In this document: positions 48,100-59,424 of the stretch, piece by piece | Position numbering within the stretch: the stretch's first letter is position 1 | How the letters are laid out: each line of letters opens with the position of its first letter | DNA from: Diphasiastrum complanatum | Taxonomy: Eukaryota; Streptophyta; Lycopodiopsida; Lycopodiales; Lycopodiaceae | Direction: 5' to 3' | Assembly (NCBI GenBank): GCA_029204225.1 | Contig: CM055109.1 | Span: 25,294,723 to 25,358,722, forward strand | DNA: 64,000 nucleotides | Translations under genes and position numbers: made by a program | The notes under the pieces: generated by a model | Database searches by the model: none | Told to the model about the DNA's origin: nothing | Seen by the model: the letters and a program-made list of their open reading frames with translations, nothing else

Positions 48100-48790
48100 A
48101 AAACTGGTGGCGGTCCCACGACACCTGTGAGATGTAGTTACTGTGGGCTTTTATATGCATCACGTCGAATCTTTATTAAATGATACTGCACCTTCTCCAT
48201 GAAATCGAGTCAGACATTGTTGAAGTCTAAATTGTGCGACAAAAAGCAACGATGGGTTCCGGCGATCCATTTTGAAGTTGTCCAGGCTGTAAATCGAGAT
48301 TCCCAAGAGCCTCCCATCATTGCAGCACAAAATTATAATATGGCCATCGACAACTGATCCTTAATGCCATCTGACCCATTGGCTTATTTGGATCGAATGC
48401 CAAAGTAGGCAGACAATTATCGGACGCCAAGAGAGTGAGATTTTTGCGAAGAACGCCGATTGCCTGACTGTGAGATCAGGAGAGTGAATATACTCCCGCT
48501 GGTATGCTTGTAGGGCTCGATGAAAGTCCATTGAGATCTCCCAGCTATATGGTTGGTGGATGCTTGGCCAGTTTGCGTATCGATGGTGATTTTGTCCATG
48601 GCCAATCCCAAATCCTTCCACTTATTCCTGCGCGGCATTGGTACGCAATATGAATCTACACGCAATTGGCGAGGGCTGGCCACATAACTCTTGATGGATT
48701 TCGGAGTTTTATCAAAAACTGTAATTCTTTAAGCTGGCTGCTCCCCCAATGCAGGTATTTTATCCAATTCTTTGCCGGCCTCAATTTTAG
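48100..48790. other. Unassigned interior of gypsy-2
   Basis: Minus-strand frames of 60-88 codons are open here (for example 48361-48683) but I recognise no domain. No transposon ends or RNA genes seen. Confidence 0.4.
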
Positions 48791-48799
48791 AGGTCTTAA

Positions 48800-49050
48800 C
48801 CTTGAAATCCTTAAGTCCACCTCTCGTGTGGAATGAGACATTGGATGCAAGTTTTAATAAAGTTAAAGAACTAATTGTCTCAGCACCAGTATTGATCATA
48901 GCAGATCTGGATAAACCTTTTTTTGGTTAAAGTGGATGCTAGTGATTATGTGGTTGGTGCAGTTCTGTTACAAGAGGGGAGGCCAGTTGTTTTTGAGAGT
49001 AAGAAATTGTCTGAGGGATAGGATGCAACACACAGTCATAGCCTAAGGTC
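48800..49050 (+). pseudogene. Ty3-gypsy RT tail/RNase H start fragment
   Basis: The plus strand reads ASFNKVKELIVSAPVL, then LDKPFF, then after a one-base shift KVDASDYVVGAVLLQEGR and PVVFESKKLSEG. These are the conserved entry to gypsy RNase H. It is only about 80 codons long, with stops, and opposite in orientation to the surrounding gag pieces. Confidence 0.8.
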
Positions 49051-49054
49051 CTAC

Positions 49055-49256
49055 TTAGCTATTGTCCAAATTGGGCCTGGCCCCTACAGCTAAGACAGCC
49101 CCCCAATGGTGCAAACCCCCCATTAGGGCCGTAACATCAAAAACTTCTGGCTGAAAATCTAAGTGTGAAGAAGATGTCGCATCATGCTTAGACAAAAGAA
49201 ATTTAATTTGCTCATCCCGCTGCTTGTTACTTTGGTGGATTTCTAGCAGTGCTTTG
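49055..49256 (-). pseudogene. Gag fragment of gypsy-2, downstream part
   Basis: On the minus strand the frame entering from the copia-6 junction reads KALLEIHQSNKQRDEQIKFL, then HLDFQPEVFDV. It resembles the gag segment at 57.4-57.6 kb (LNEINNKNTLRDQQMKVLL, then LGFQLESF). The other part of this gag lies beyond copia-6 at 55300-55570. Confidence 0.55.
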
Positions 49257-49261
49257 TCTAT

Positions 49262-49910
49262 TGTGAAAGATTCAACTAGTTTCATCACATTTTGCAATAT
49301 TTCCATATTTGGCATATTGAGGCCAAAACTTGTTTTAGACTTAGAGGTTGACTTTTCAAAGTTCATTAGTCTAAATTTCATTTGAATAAACACTTTTTTG
49401 AAAGTGTGGGAAAGATAGAATGCGATTTTGAGTAGATTCAATTTGAATAAGTTGGGTACATTGAATCTAGACCCAAAATTGGTAGGGTTAGCATTTTGGT
49501 GAGAAAGCCAAGTGGCCAAATAGGGTTTGGACCTGCTATAAAAGGATGTAGCTCGTGGAGAGAGTCATCTTCTCTCTTCTCTATCTCATTTCATGCTTAT
49601 ACATGGTTCTCTTGGGTTCTACTATCCATTGGTGCACTATCTTGGTAATTGCTTGCAATTCTATGTGTAGAATGATCTATATTTGCTATGTTTGGATCCA
49701 CGTGTGAAATACAGTAGCTTGCTGGTTTTGTACGGACAGCAACAGTACATAATCATTTCATTCAAGTTTGATCAAGTTCTATTAGTGTTTGCATCTCAAA
49801 TTGTGTGTAGATGCTGATTTTTCTACATTGGTGAAATTGGTAGTGTATTTCTCTTTCTAACCAAAGATCATTCAAGTAGATTGGATCTTAAGGATATGAA
49901 ATCTTTCACA
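49262..49910 (+). repeat. 5' LTR of copia-6
   Basis: 649 bp, TG...CA, with TATA box TATAAAAGG at 49537-49545. Minus-strand frames within it (such as 49264-49519) recur in the 3' LTR and are not genes. Confidence 0.96.
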
Positions 49911-49922
49911 TGGTATCAGAGC
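49911..49922 (+). promoter_or_regulatory. Primer-binding site of copia-6
   Basis: TGGTATCAGAGC directly adjoining the 5' LTR; complementary to initiator-Met tRNA. Confidence 0.95.
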
Positions 49923-50510
49923 TTGTGTTTCAGGCTATGAAGGAGGAAATCAGATCTATCAATGATTTGGTGAAGATATCAAGTCTAGACCATGCTAGAG
50001 AGCATTCTACACCAAAATCGGATTTTTTGCTTTTGTAGATTGGATCTTTTGTAGATCAAAACACTAAATAGGTCAATATACTTGTTCAATTCCATTTTTT
50101 GAATTCACATGCTGGATTTGGCCGATTTTTGGATCATTGGTTCAGCCTAAGTGGTGGCTTATAGATTGCATATCAAATTTTCAGCATTTGCATGTAGATT
50201 TGGAATAGTCAATTTTTTGTGATTTTGTCAAAACCCTAATTTTGATTGGATCTCTAGATAGTGAGGTTGCTGGACTTCATTTGAGTGTGTTTCAATCTTA
50301 GGAAGTGGCAAAAGTCATTAGATTGAGGATAGATCATAGGTTGATCAAGATTCCATGATTCTATGTGTTGATTTGCTTGGATAAGTGCTAGAAGAGAATT
50401 TGTGAGATAGTTTCAAATCTTGGTGATTTCTTTTGAAAGCATTTGTTGTTGTTAAAAGGAGTGCTTTGTGCATTGAAACAAGTTGAAAGAGAAGATCAGG
50501 TCATTGCTAC

Positions 50511-53500
50511 ATGGCAACCTCAATTGGAGTCATGTTGGAAGCCAATGATAGGCTTACCTCAAGTAACTATTCATTATGGAAAGTGAGGATGGGGTCACTT
50601 CTTGAGATGAATGATGTTTTGGATATTGTTGCAGGTGTGTAAGAGAGACCAGCAACATAACAAGATCAATTGAGGTATGACAAGAGGGCCAAGACGGCTC
50701 TACACATGATAAAGATGAATGTTACCAATGAACTTCTCAAGGAAGTTGGTAAGTGCACATCATCTTTGGAAGCTTGGAATTCATTGAAGAAGCTTTATGA
50801 ATCCAAGTCTACTTCTAGAGTTTTGACTCTAAGAAGGCAAATCTTTTCTTGTTTGCAAAAGAATGAAGAAAGTCCAAGTACTTTTGTTTTGAGAATGAAA
50901 GCATTGAATGATGAGTTAGCTTGCACAGATGAAAGCATTAAGAAATGAGAGCTTATTCAAGTGATTCTTAATGGCTTGTTGGATGCTCATGCTAACATTC
51001 TTCAAAGTATTGCTATTCAAAAGACTTTGCCAAGTTTGATGGATCTTCAAGAGATCTTGATCAATGGGGAATATAGGCTTCAAGCAAGAGGTGGATCTAC
51101 ATCAACACTTCAAGAGGATGCTATGTTCACAAAGGGCAAATTCAAGGGCAAAACCAAAAGCAAGTGGTCTAAAGGGCAAGATCAAGTGGATGCTTCTTCA
51201 AGTGGCAAAAAGAAGGATAGATTAAAGCTCAAGTGCTTCTATTGCGGCATCAAAGTACACTTTGCAAGTGAGTGCTACAAGAAGAAGAGAGATCAAGGAG
51301 ACAAGCAAAGTAATCTTACTCTTGATGAGGATGGTTTGGATGTGCAAGATGCAAATGATGATGCTTTTGTGATGTCTTCATGTATGCTTGCTAATGATGG
51401 AGATCTAGATCCTTGGTGGATTGATAGTGGAGCAAGTTCACACATGACCTTTCACAAAGAGTACTTCACTTCTTTGTTGGCATATGGAGATGACAAGAGG
51501 GTGATCTACACGGCCAATGATGGTGAGTGTGCAATCAAAGGGATTGGCACAATTCCTATTTCTCTCTCTACAAATAGGAATGTTCATTTGGAGGATGTAT
51601 TGTTTATTCCATCTATTACCAAGAATTTGCTTAGTGTGAGTCAAATGCTAAGTAAGGGCCTCAAGGTGGAGTTTGATGGAGATGCTTGTTTGATCAAAAG
51701 GAAGGATGTCTTGATTGGAAAAGGTAAAAGGCAAGGGAAGTTGTTCAAACTTGATGCTTGTGTTATTGCTAACCAAGTTGGATGTGTTGCAAGGGAGCAA
51801 ATTTCTATTCAAGAGGTTTGGCACAAAAGGATGAGACACCTCAACTTCAAGTCATTGGAGGTAATGGCAAGGAAGAAGGTTGTGATTGGTCTTCCAAGTT
51901 CCTTAACTAATGACAAGCATGTTTGTGAGTCTTGTGCTTTGTCTAAGTCACATAGACTACCTTATACTAGATCTATTTCTAGATCTACAAAGCCTTTTCA
52001 ACTTGTACATTCGGATATTCATGGATTTACTACAATTAGCAATAGTGGAGCTAAGATGTATGTAACATTCATTCACGATTTTAGTAAATTTTGTTGGATC
52101 TATCTACTAAAGAGCAAGGATGAAGTGTATGATGTCTTTGTCAAGTTCAAGAATGCAAGGGAGAACCAATTTTTCACAAAAATCAAGTGCTTGAGAGGTG
52201 ACAATGGTGGTGAGTATATATCTAACAAGTTCAAGGCCTTTTGTGATGAGCATGGGATCAAGAGGGAGTATACAACATCAAGGACCCCACAACAAAATGG
52301 AGTGGCTGAAAGGAAGAATAGAACTTTATGTGAAAGTGCTGAAGCTATGAGGTTAAGTGCTAATCTTGACAAACCATTTTGGGATCAAGGTTTGTTGTGT
52401 GCCAATTTCTTGTGCAATAGGTGGCCGAGTGCTATTTTGGATGGAAGGACACCTTTTGAGATGCTATTCAAGAGGAGGCCGAGTGTCAACTTTCTAAGAA
52501 CCTTTGGATGCACATGCTATGTCAACATTACTCTTGATGATAGGACCAAGGAGGATCCATCTTCAAGAAGAGGTATTTTTGTTAGATATAGTGAGGTGAG
52601 TAAAGCCTACAAGGTATGCATTCCTTCTACTAACAAAGTGATTGCTGGTAGAGATATCATTTTTGATGAGGGAAACATTCCAAAGGTGTCTTCAAGCATG
52701 ATTGATGGTAAAGTAGATGGATCTAACATTCTTGATGTTGATGAGAAGGATTCTACTTTGGATGGTGGTGATGATGGACCTTCATCAAGTCAAAAGCCAA
52801 GGAGAACATCAAGAGAAAGACAAGTACCTTCAAGGCTCACATATGATCAAAAGGGTAAGCAAGTAGTTTTTGGAAATTATGTTGCTTTCTAACCTCTTTG
52901 GATGATCCTACAAGTGTAGATCAAGCAAGGAAAGAAGAGGAGTGGATCTAAGCAATGGATCTCGAGTATCGATCTCTTATGAAGAGTGGAACATCTTTTG
53001 GAGGATCTTCTTGTGTACATGGAGCTATGCAAGTGGATGGATGCTATCTTGCTATAAAATCAAGTAATGGATCTGGAAAACAAAGTTTGTTCAATGACTT
53101 TGATGGTCAAGTTGAAGATCAAGAAATTGATCTCAAAGCGCTTCAACTAGTCAAAAGGAAAGTTGGCAATTTGGAGCGAGTCAAGAGCATCAAAGGAGAG
53201 GTAATTGGCAAAGGTGTTATGGATCTATTTTTGTAGCATATTGAAGACTCAAGTAAGGTCAAAGGAGCAGCAAGGAAGTGTTGTTCAAGTTTACTTTACT
53301 TGTTCTATCTCATGTTTGAGCAATTTCATGTGGATGTGTGCAAATTGTCAAGATATGGTAAAACTAGCTACATTGGTGAGCATTGTTTTGATGTTGGATT
53401 TGTACTAGCATTCTTGGCTGATTTTGCTGATGGAAATGAAGCTATTGGAGGTTCATTATGTCACTCATCCATGGCTAAGTTCTCAAGTGTTGAGCTACTT

Positions 53501-54648
53501 GGTGCCAATACTTGGAGATTGTCAATTTTTGGTGAATTCATGGTCATTTTCTTGTGTCAAGTAGATCTTGAAGATGGACTAGTGCAAACTACTTGGTTTA
53601 TGGAGTCATGTGGTGCTGGATTTGCATCATTTATGTACTCACCTACTCATGGATTTCCAAGGTTTGATGGTTTCTTGTGGCAAGATGAAGATGGAGGCTC
53701 ATTCATGGAGTATCATGGTGGATACAAGGCAACAAAGGACAAAGGAGGAGGAGACATGCAAGCAAAAGCTGATCACTCACATTTATTGTTTGTTTGTTGT
53801 ATTTTTCCAGAGAGTTCAGAGCTGAAAGCATGGTGGAATCATTTCATTTACATTCTATTTTATTCTTCATGTTCTAGTCACATTTTTACATGTAAAATTG
53901 ATGTAAGAAATAGTGAAGCATCCCAAGTGGACACAATTCTCTATATCAATTATGGTTGTTTCTATTTTAAGCATTACACGATCATTGAAAGGAGATCTAT
54001 TCTTAGAAAGAAGGTCATTGTTATGATGGATCAAAGTTTTATTGGCAAAAACTATGCTAGGAGCATTGGAAGCTAGGAAAGCGAGTTTTGAGGTACATCA
54101 TTGGAACTCGAGATTTTGGCATATTGTATGAGGGATCATCACCTAATCTTTTTGGATTTTCAGATTCGGACTATGCTGGAGATATAATGGATAGGAAATC
54201 CATTAGTTCTTATTGTATTCTCATAGGTTATGGAGCTATATCATGGATGTCAAAGAAACAAGCCACTATCTCATTGTCATCTAGTGAGGCCGAGTACAAA
54301 GCTCTTACACATTGCACAAAGGAGATGGTATGGATCAAGAGGATGATCAAGGATCTTCACTTGCTGGATTTTTCAGAGAGCCCAGTCATCTTTTGTGACA
54401 ATCAATCAGCCCAAAGAATGGCATCCAATCCTATCTTTCATGCTAGGAGCAAGCATATTGAGATACACTATCATTTTGTGAGGGAGCGAGTCATTGCAAA
54501 GGAGGTGGAGCTTCAACATGTGTCTTCAAGGGAATGTGTAGCTGATATCTTCACCAAAGCATTGGGAAAAGACTTGTTCATGAAGCATAGGACTTCACTT
54601 GGAGTATTATCAAAGTCTATGCTAAAACTAGTTGAAGAGGGAGTGTGA
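50511..54648 (+). pseudogene. Copia gag-pol of copia-6 with RT replaced
   Basis: ATG at 50511 opens gag (SSNYSLWKVRMGSLLEMND). In-frame stops fall at 50640, 50658 and 50946. From 50949 to 52889 the frame is open. It contains basic KGKFKGKTKSKWSKGQDQ, zinc knuckle CFYCGIKVHFASEC, protease WWIDSGASSHM and the integrase zinc domain (HKRMRHLNF, CESCALSK). The integrase core has VHSDIHG, LRGDNGGEYIS and PQQNGVAERKNRTL, so the DDE triad is kept. A frameshift near 52887 and a stop at 52949 precede the first residues of RT (EYRSLMKSGT). RT is then absent. RNase H resumes at about 54075 (RVLRYIIGTRDFG) with FSDSDYAGD, SLSSSEAEY and FCDNQSAQ. The final stop lies within the first bases of the 3' LTR. 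Confidence 0.93.
52996..54072 (+). other. Foreign segment in place of RT in copia-6
   Basis: Between the RT start (KSGT) and the RNase H start (KRVLRYI) lies about 1.08 kb with no RT motif in any frame. It contains a 93-codon frame ending at 53236 and a longer one (53300-54076, up to 258 residues). The longer one reads, for example, FVLAFLADFADGNEAIGG and FPRFDGFLWQDEDGGSF. I recognise no family. The composition is like the rest of the element. It could be captured host sequence or the debris of another element. Confidence 0.75.
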
Positions 54649-55294
54649 AAGATTCAACTAATTTCATCACATTTTGCAATATTTCCATATTTGGCATATT
54701 GAGGCCAAAACTTGTTTTAGACTTAGAGGTTGACTTTTCAAAGTTCATTAGTCTAAATTTCACTTGAATAAACACTTTTTTGAAAGTGTGGGAAAGATAG
54801 AATGCGAGTTTGAGTAGATTCAATTTGAATAAGTTGGGTACATTGAATCTAGACCCAAAATTGGTAGGGTTAGCATTTTGGTGAGAAAGCCAAGTGGCCA
54901 AATAGGGTTTGGACCTGATATAAAAGGATGTAACTCGTGGAGAGAGTCATCTTCTCTCTTCTCTATCTCATTTCATGCTTATACATGGTTCTCTTGGGTT
55001 CTACTATCCATTGGTGCACTATCTTGGTGATTGCTTGCAATTCTATGTGTAGAATGATCTATATTTGTTATTTTTGGATCCACACGTGTGAAATACAATA
55101 GCTTGCTGGTTTTGTACGGACAATAATAGTACATAATTATTTTATTCAAGTTTGATCAAGTTCTATTAGTGTTTGCATCTCAAATTGTGTGTAGATGCTG
55201 ATTTTTCTACATTGGTGAAATTGGTAGTGTATTTCTCTTTCTAACCAAAGATCATTCAAGTAGATTGGATCTTAAGGATCTGAGATCTTTCACA
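54644..55294 (+). repeat. 3' LTR of copia-6
   Basis: 651 bp, partner of 49262-49910; TATA box conserved at about 54918. Confidence 0.96.
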
Positions 55295-55299
55295 TCTAT

Positions 55300-55570
55300 C
55301 ACATCCTAAATAGACTGCAGACCATTGTCCGGGCTTCCCACACTTCGTACCAGTGATGCTCCTTCATCGAATAATTTGTGATAAGGGCTCGTTTGACAGT
55401 CTCCCAATCTGTACGCTCAGTTTCATCTTGATTATAGTACCAATTTTGTGATGCGCCTGTTACAACCATTGGAAATAGCTTAAGTTTATCTTGGGAAAAA
55501 ACTTCGTCATAGACTTCACAAGATTCAGAATAGATATGAAGAAATCTAACTGGATCTATTAATAGAGCAG
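55300..55570 (-). pseudogene. Gag fragment of gypsy-2, upstream part
   Basis: The minus strand reads RFLHIYSESCEVYDEVFSQD, then KLKLFPMVVTGASQNWYYNQ, then TDWETVKRALITNYSM. This has the pattern of a retrotransposon gag (Leu-rich fold, Trp-Tyr-Tyr, then a DWE...F/Y block). Two stops precede the copia-6 insertion point. The frame continues beyond the insertion at 49256. Confidence 0.65.
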
Positions 55571-55599
55571 CTATCTTTATAGATTAGATCAAGCAGACA

Positions 55600-56852
55600 A
55601 TGAGATTGGATCTAGATTTTCAATTAGGAATATCTCAGATTAGATCTGCTAGATCTCTTCCACTTAAAAGGAATCAAATTCCTATACCGTGAAAAATATT
55701 CCTAAGATCAACTTATCGATACTTCTCAAAAATGAAAAATTCTAGAATCAAAATTAGACTGAATCAGATTTGACCCAAAATTTGACAGAGACTTGATCTC
55801 AAAAGTCGAAACCTAACAATAGTACTGGCGAAGGTTCTTTAGACAAAGTTGATTCGACGAAGGTTCAGTAGTGCTATTTCTGGTAAAAACTCTCTGATCA
55901 AGTATTTCTGACAAAGTCAATGGAAATAGCATTCGCTGAACTCTCAGACTGAGAATCTGACACAGATAAAGCTAGGGTAGAACTAGCAAAGATTCTTGAC
56001 AAATAAAATCACAGTTTCTGTAGTTTGACGAGGGTAAAAATAGAGATTTTCTATGATCCGGATAGAATGAATCTTCATCGAAATCAAAAATAGTAAATTA
56101 TTATAAATAGAATAATCTAGAAACTCGATGAAGGTTCTGGCAAAGAATCAAGAGTAATACTGGTATTTTTTCAAAAAATAGATTTTTTTGACAAAAATAT
56201 AACAATATGACAAGTGATCTTCTGAGAAACCTTCTATTTTTGATATTATTCTTTGCCGACCTGGCAATGGATAGACATATGCCCAGTGAATCGGACGAAG
56301 GTTCTTTTGCTGTATTTTTAGGATTTTGGTGATGTTTTGGTATTTTTTGGTGATTTTTCTGATGTTTTTGAAAATCTACTAGGAAGGATTGTTCGCCCTT
56401 CAAACTGAAGTTTCTGTGATCAAAACCGAAGGTGCCTGCAACTCGACAAACGTCTCTTGAAAGAGGGCAAAAAGTTATCAGTTCTGATGACGATTTTTAT
56501 CTCCTTTTGACCAAAATATGGTAGATTTGATCAATTTTTCGCAACTCGTCAAAATTGTAGTGGGTCTCTTTCCTTGCCTATCCTCAACTCAAGATTTAAT
56601 CAATCTAGCATCAAGGAGATGAAGTTAGTTGTCACGCGTAGATTCGTTCCCATGAGAGCGATAGCATATTTTAGATTTCAGCATGAATGGAAGATCTAGA
56701 TCTAACTCTAACATCCACTAACCCTAAGCACTAACACTACAATCATTAACACTAAGATCCACAATGAAGGTAGCTTACTCTTTCTCTCTCTCCCTTTCTC
56801 TCCCATAGAAGTATAAAAACATGCAATCCCAATAACAATCAGATCCAACAAT
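55600..56852 (-). other. Non-coding leader of gypsy-2
   Basis: AT-rich sequence between the 5' LTR and gag fragment. One minus-strand frame of 100 codons (56101-56403) is low in complexity and built on TTTTGGTGAT-type repeats. No domain is recognised. Confidence 0.45.
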
Positions 56853-57303
56853 TAGCAAACACATATAAAACATGAGAGATGGAGGAAAAGTGATAGAGAG
56901 CAAGGACATTTATAAATCCATTTTACAAGAAAACCAATCTGTTTTATTGAAATGAAGATATGTACATGTGTAGCAAACTCAAGTTGGTCTCTTTTTTTAT
57001 TAGAGAGGACCACCCTGGCCTCTGAATCCTATTGGTCCATTTCTGCCTTCCTAATTATTCAAATTTAAAAAAGAGTGGGAACCATCCAAAATTGGAGGGA
57101 AACCCAACTTTATTCACTAACTTGACATTTAGGCCCTGTGACATTAAAAGTCCCGCAAAAAGGCCTAAAGTCCTTTTATTGACTTTCTGATTAATCAAAT
57201 AACTATGTGATCAGCGGGTTGGACTTACACACACAGGGTGCAATATCCCTCTCACTTATTAGCTAGAGTTAGGGTTGCCTTGGGATCCGCAAACCCTCCA
57301 ACA
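56853..57303 (-). repeat. Right (5') LTR of gypsy-2
   Basis: Minus-strand start TGTTGGAGGG at 57303; partner of 47635-48087. Its left neighbour breaks the homology at about 56853. Confidence 0.7.
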
Positions 57304-57700
57304 CAAAGCTTTCCCACGGAAGAACAAAATAACACTCTCAATTGTTTTTTTCTTCAAGAATTCCGTGTAGATTAAAATAATCGGTCCACTTGGTTAACCA
57401 GTCATCTACAACTTTGGGTTTTTTCTCTTTCTTCTCCCCTGAAAAAGATTCAAGTTGAAAGCCCAAATTCGATGCGGATAAAGTTTTCACTTGATTCAAT
57501 AGTACTTTCATTTGTTGATCCCTTAAAGTATTCTTGTTGTTTATTTCATTAAGCGCTTGGCTTAACGACTGGTAAATTTTTAGTAGGCATTGGCACCTAA
57601 CCATCGAGAGCTGCATTTGCATTATCATCTGCCATATTGATTTCTTGACATGCAAAATTAGCTTAATTAGTCGAGATCCAATCATCAACTAATAAGTGAA
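57304..57700 (-). pseudogene. Ty3-gypsy gag N-terminal fragment, gypsy-3
   Basis: On the minus strand LNEINNKNTLRDQQMKVLL, then KVVDDWLTKWTDYFNLHGI, then after a one-base shift TIESVILFFRGKALCW. This is the start of a gypsy gag, comparable with 62.9 kb (VVSSWLNVWNKYF, then FLEGRALVWW). It stops exactly at the gypsy-2 LTR edge, so it was the target of that insertion or was truncated by it. Confidence 0.75.
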
Positions 57701-57719
57701 AAGTTCAGAACCTTCATAA

Positions 57720-59412
57720 CTGGCCGCTATTACTCAGCAAGGTCTTTCACTCATTTAAACAAATTTTGCAGAATGAATATCAAACTGATTTAAACAACAA
57801 CAACTTTTAGGACCAAAACTAAAATTTTTTACGAAAAACTAGGATTTTTGAAATCCGTTCGAAATGGACCAACTGTCACAGGCACTATCACAAATTGAAA
57901 TCATTTCGAAACATCTTGCATGCATCTAATTTGACATGCATTGACTCTTTCGAAGAAACAATTTTTTTTTTCTGTAAATAGCCTAGTTACTAGGAAATCT
58001 GCTTTTTGATCTGAAATTTCCAAATATAGCTTCATGCAAGAAATCTACTGATCAATCCACTGATTACGCATGCAACATGCATCCAAGCATCCATACAGAT
58101 CTATCCATACATTTTCATCAACAGACAAGCACTACACTGAATTACAAGCATGCATGCATCAGAACATTTCCAAAATTTTGCAAATTTTAGTTCAAAAATT
58201 GCCAAACTTAAGACGACCATAATTTCCTCTACAGGACACCAAATTGGTCACTGTAAAGCACAGTATGGAGGGAGATGGGTCTACAAGGCACTTGCCACAC
58301 CACCCTACCACCTAGGCTTCACACGTGCGAGCAGTAAATGGCCAAAATTCAGGTAGTAGGGTGCACTTTGGAAAAGTGGTATCATCAAAACTTCAACTCT
58401 AGCACAATAAGCATCCAATCAAAGGCTACAAGCACTCTACTAAAGTTCATTGGATAGGCATAGAAGCTTCTAACAAGTCCAACAAGCAATCGTAGGCCCA
58501 GATCATGCAAAAATGCATTTTTGGCCTCTGCCAACAAGCAAAACTTCAACATGATGGTGTCTAATGCTCACCTATCCAAATTGGATACATGATGGCTAAA
58601 ATCAAAGGAAGTACATTATATATTTAAGCATGTAATGAGAACCAATAGGTTCAGACCCCCCATTTGATAGGTTTTCATGCTCAAAAATCACCAAAAATAC
58701 ACTATTTTTTGATGTTTTGAGCCCCCTAATGGTGTCCAAACCTAACCAAACTTCATGAAAGCTAGGACAACTTAATTACACCTTTTCAAATGTGCTTACC
58801 AACTATTGGCTAACAATTTTAAGATCTACCACAAAATAGTCCAACATCATAAAAAAACCATATTTTTTTGACCAAATTTGACCAAATTTGACCAAAATTT
58901 ATGGGATAGTTCCACAAATAAGTGCAATCGATTCTAATCCCTATAAATCCATTACATGCAAGCACTAAAAGTTTTGATTTTAGTCAAATATGGATTCTAT
59001 AGCCCATTTCTATTCCAAAAACCCCAATTTTTGGTCCAAAATCACTATTTAATCATTCTTTTGACCATTAAAACATCTCATGCAATCATTAGATCCAATC
59101 ATTAATGACTGTAAAACAATAAGTACAATATGGAAAACGTACTACATCAGTACCTATAATCAATTCCAAGCAAAAACCATGAATTCTAGGTGAAAAATTC
59201 ACTAAAACCATAAAAAAATCCTATGATTTCCATCAAAATTCATGGAGCAAATCCACAATTGTGATCTTTAGACTGAAAGTACACCAAGGATGTGAGAAGC
59301 CACCTACTTGGAAATGAGCTCCACCACCTGGAAGAATAAGGAAAGAGATACACCAAAAGAACTGCAAAAATCTAAAATCCTCAAGCCCCACCTCCTAGTT
59401 GATGTGATCCAA
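57720..59412 (-). mobile_element. L-family leader, second copy
   Basis: Minus-strand AT-rich leader downstream of a primer site at 59413-59424. The block 58190-58380 is homologous to 41040-41250 in reverse. No gag or pol frame is visible. Triplicated GACCAAATTT near 58870. Confidence 0.55.
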
Positions 59413-59424
59413 GCTCTGATACCA
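59413..59424 (-). promoter_or_regulatory. Primer-binding site, L family second copy
   Basis: Minus-strand TGGTATCAGAGC preceded by GTTATAG, matching the LTR end at 40001. Confidence 0.8.

Larger units (their letters stand above)
49262..55294 (+). mobile_element. Copia-6: young complete-ended Ty1-copia element lacking RT
   Basis: LTRs 49262-49910 and 54644-55294 start TGTGAAAGAT and end ATCTTTCACA, a perfect inverted terminus. The 5-bp target duplication TCTAT (49257-49261 and 55295-55299) is exact. The iMet primer site is at 49911-49922 and a purine tract GAAGAGGGAG precedes the 3' LTR. By eye the LTRs differ at roughly 3% of positions, mostly transitions. The element split a gag fragment of gypsy-2. 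Internally it has gag, protease, integrase and RNase H, but about 1.1 kb of foreign sequence in place of RT. Confidence 0.96.
47635..57303 (-). mobile_element. LTR-flanked gypsy-like element, gypsy-2, containing copia-6
   Basis: A 450-bp repeat occurs at 47635-48087 and 56853-57303 in the same orientation. On the minus strand each starts TGTTGGA and the left copy has a TATA box CTATAAATAGG (about 47780). A purine tract (minus GGTGGGGGATA, 48088-48098) abuts the left copy, as at a 3' LTR. Between them, after removing copia-6, lie a long leader (55600-56850), gag-like fragments, and 48.1-48.8 kb of unclear sequence. No RT belongs to it. I did not find a primer site or target duplication, so the element model is provisional. 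Confidence 0.5.

Noticed and set aside
53300-54076. Treating the 258-residue frame as an independent host gene
   Set aside because: It lies between the integrase and RNase H of copia-6 in the same orientation, has no promoter or intron structure of its own that I can see, and matches no family I know. I report it as foreign sequence within the element.
49055-54901. Two near-identical minus-strand proteins at 49264-49519 and 54644-54901
   Set aside because: They are translations of the two copia-6 LTRs in antisense; the similarity is LTR identity. Only the part left of 49257 has gag-like content.
2619-59424. The TGGTATCAGAGC / GCTCTGATACCA words as tRNA gene ends
   Set aside because: There is no cloverleaf around any of them; each sits next to an LTR end and is a primer-binding site.
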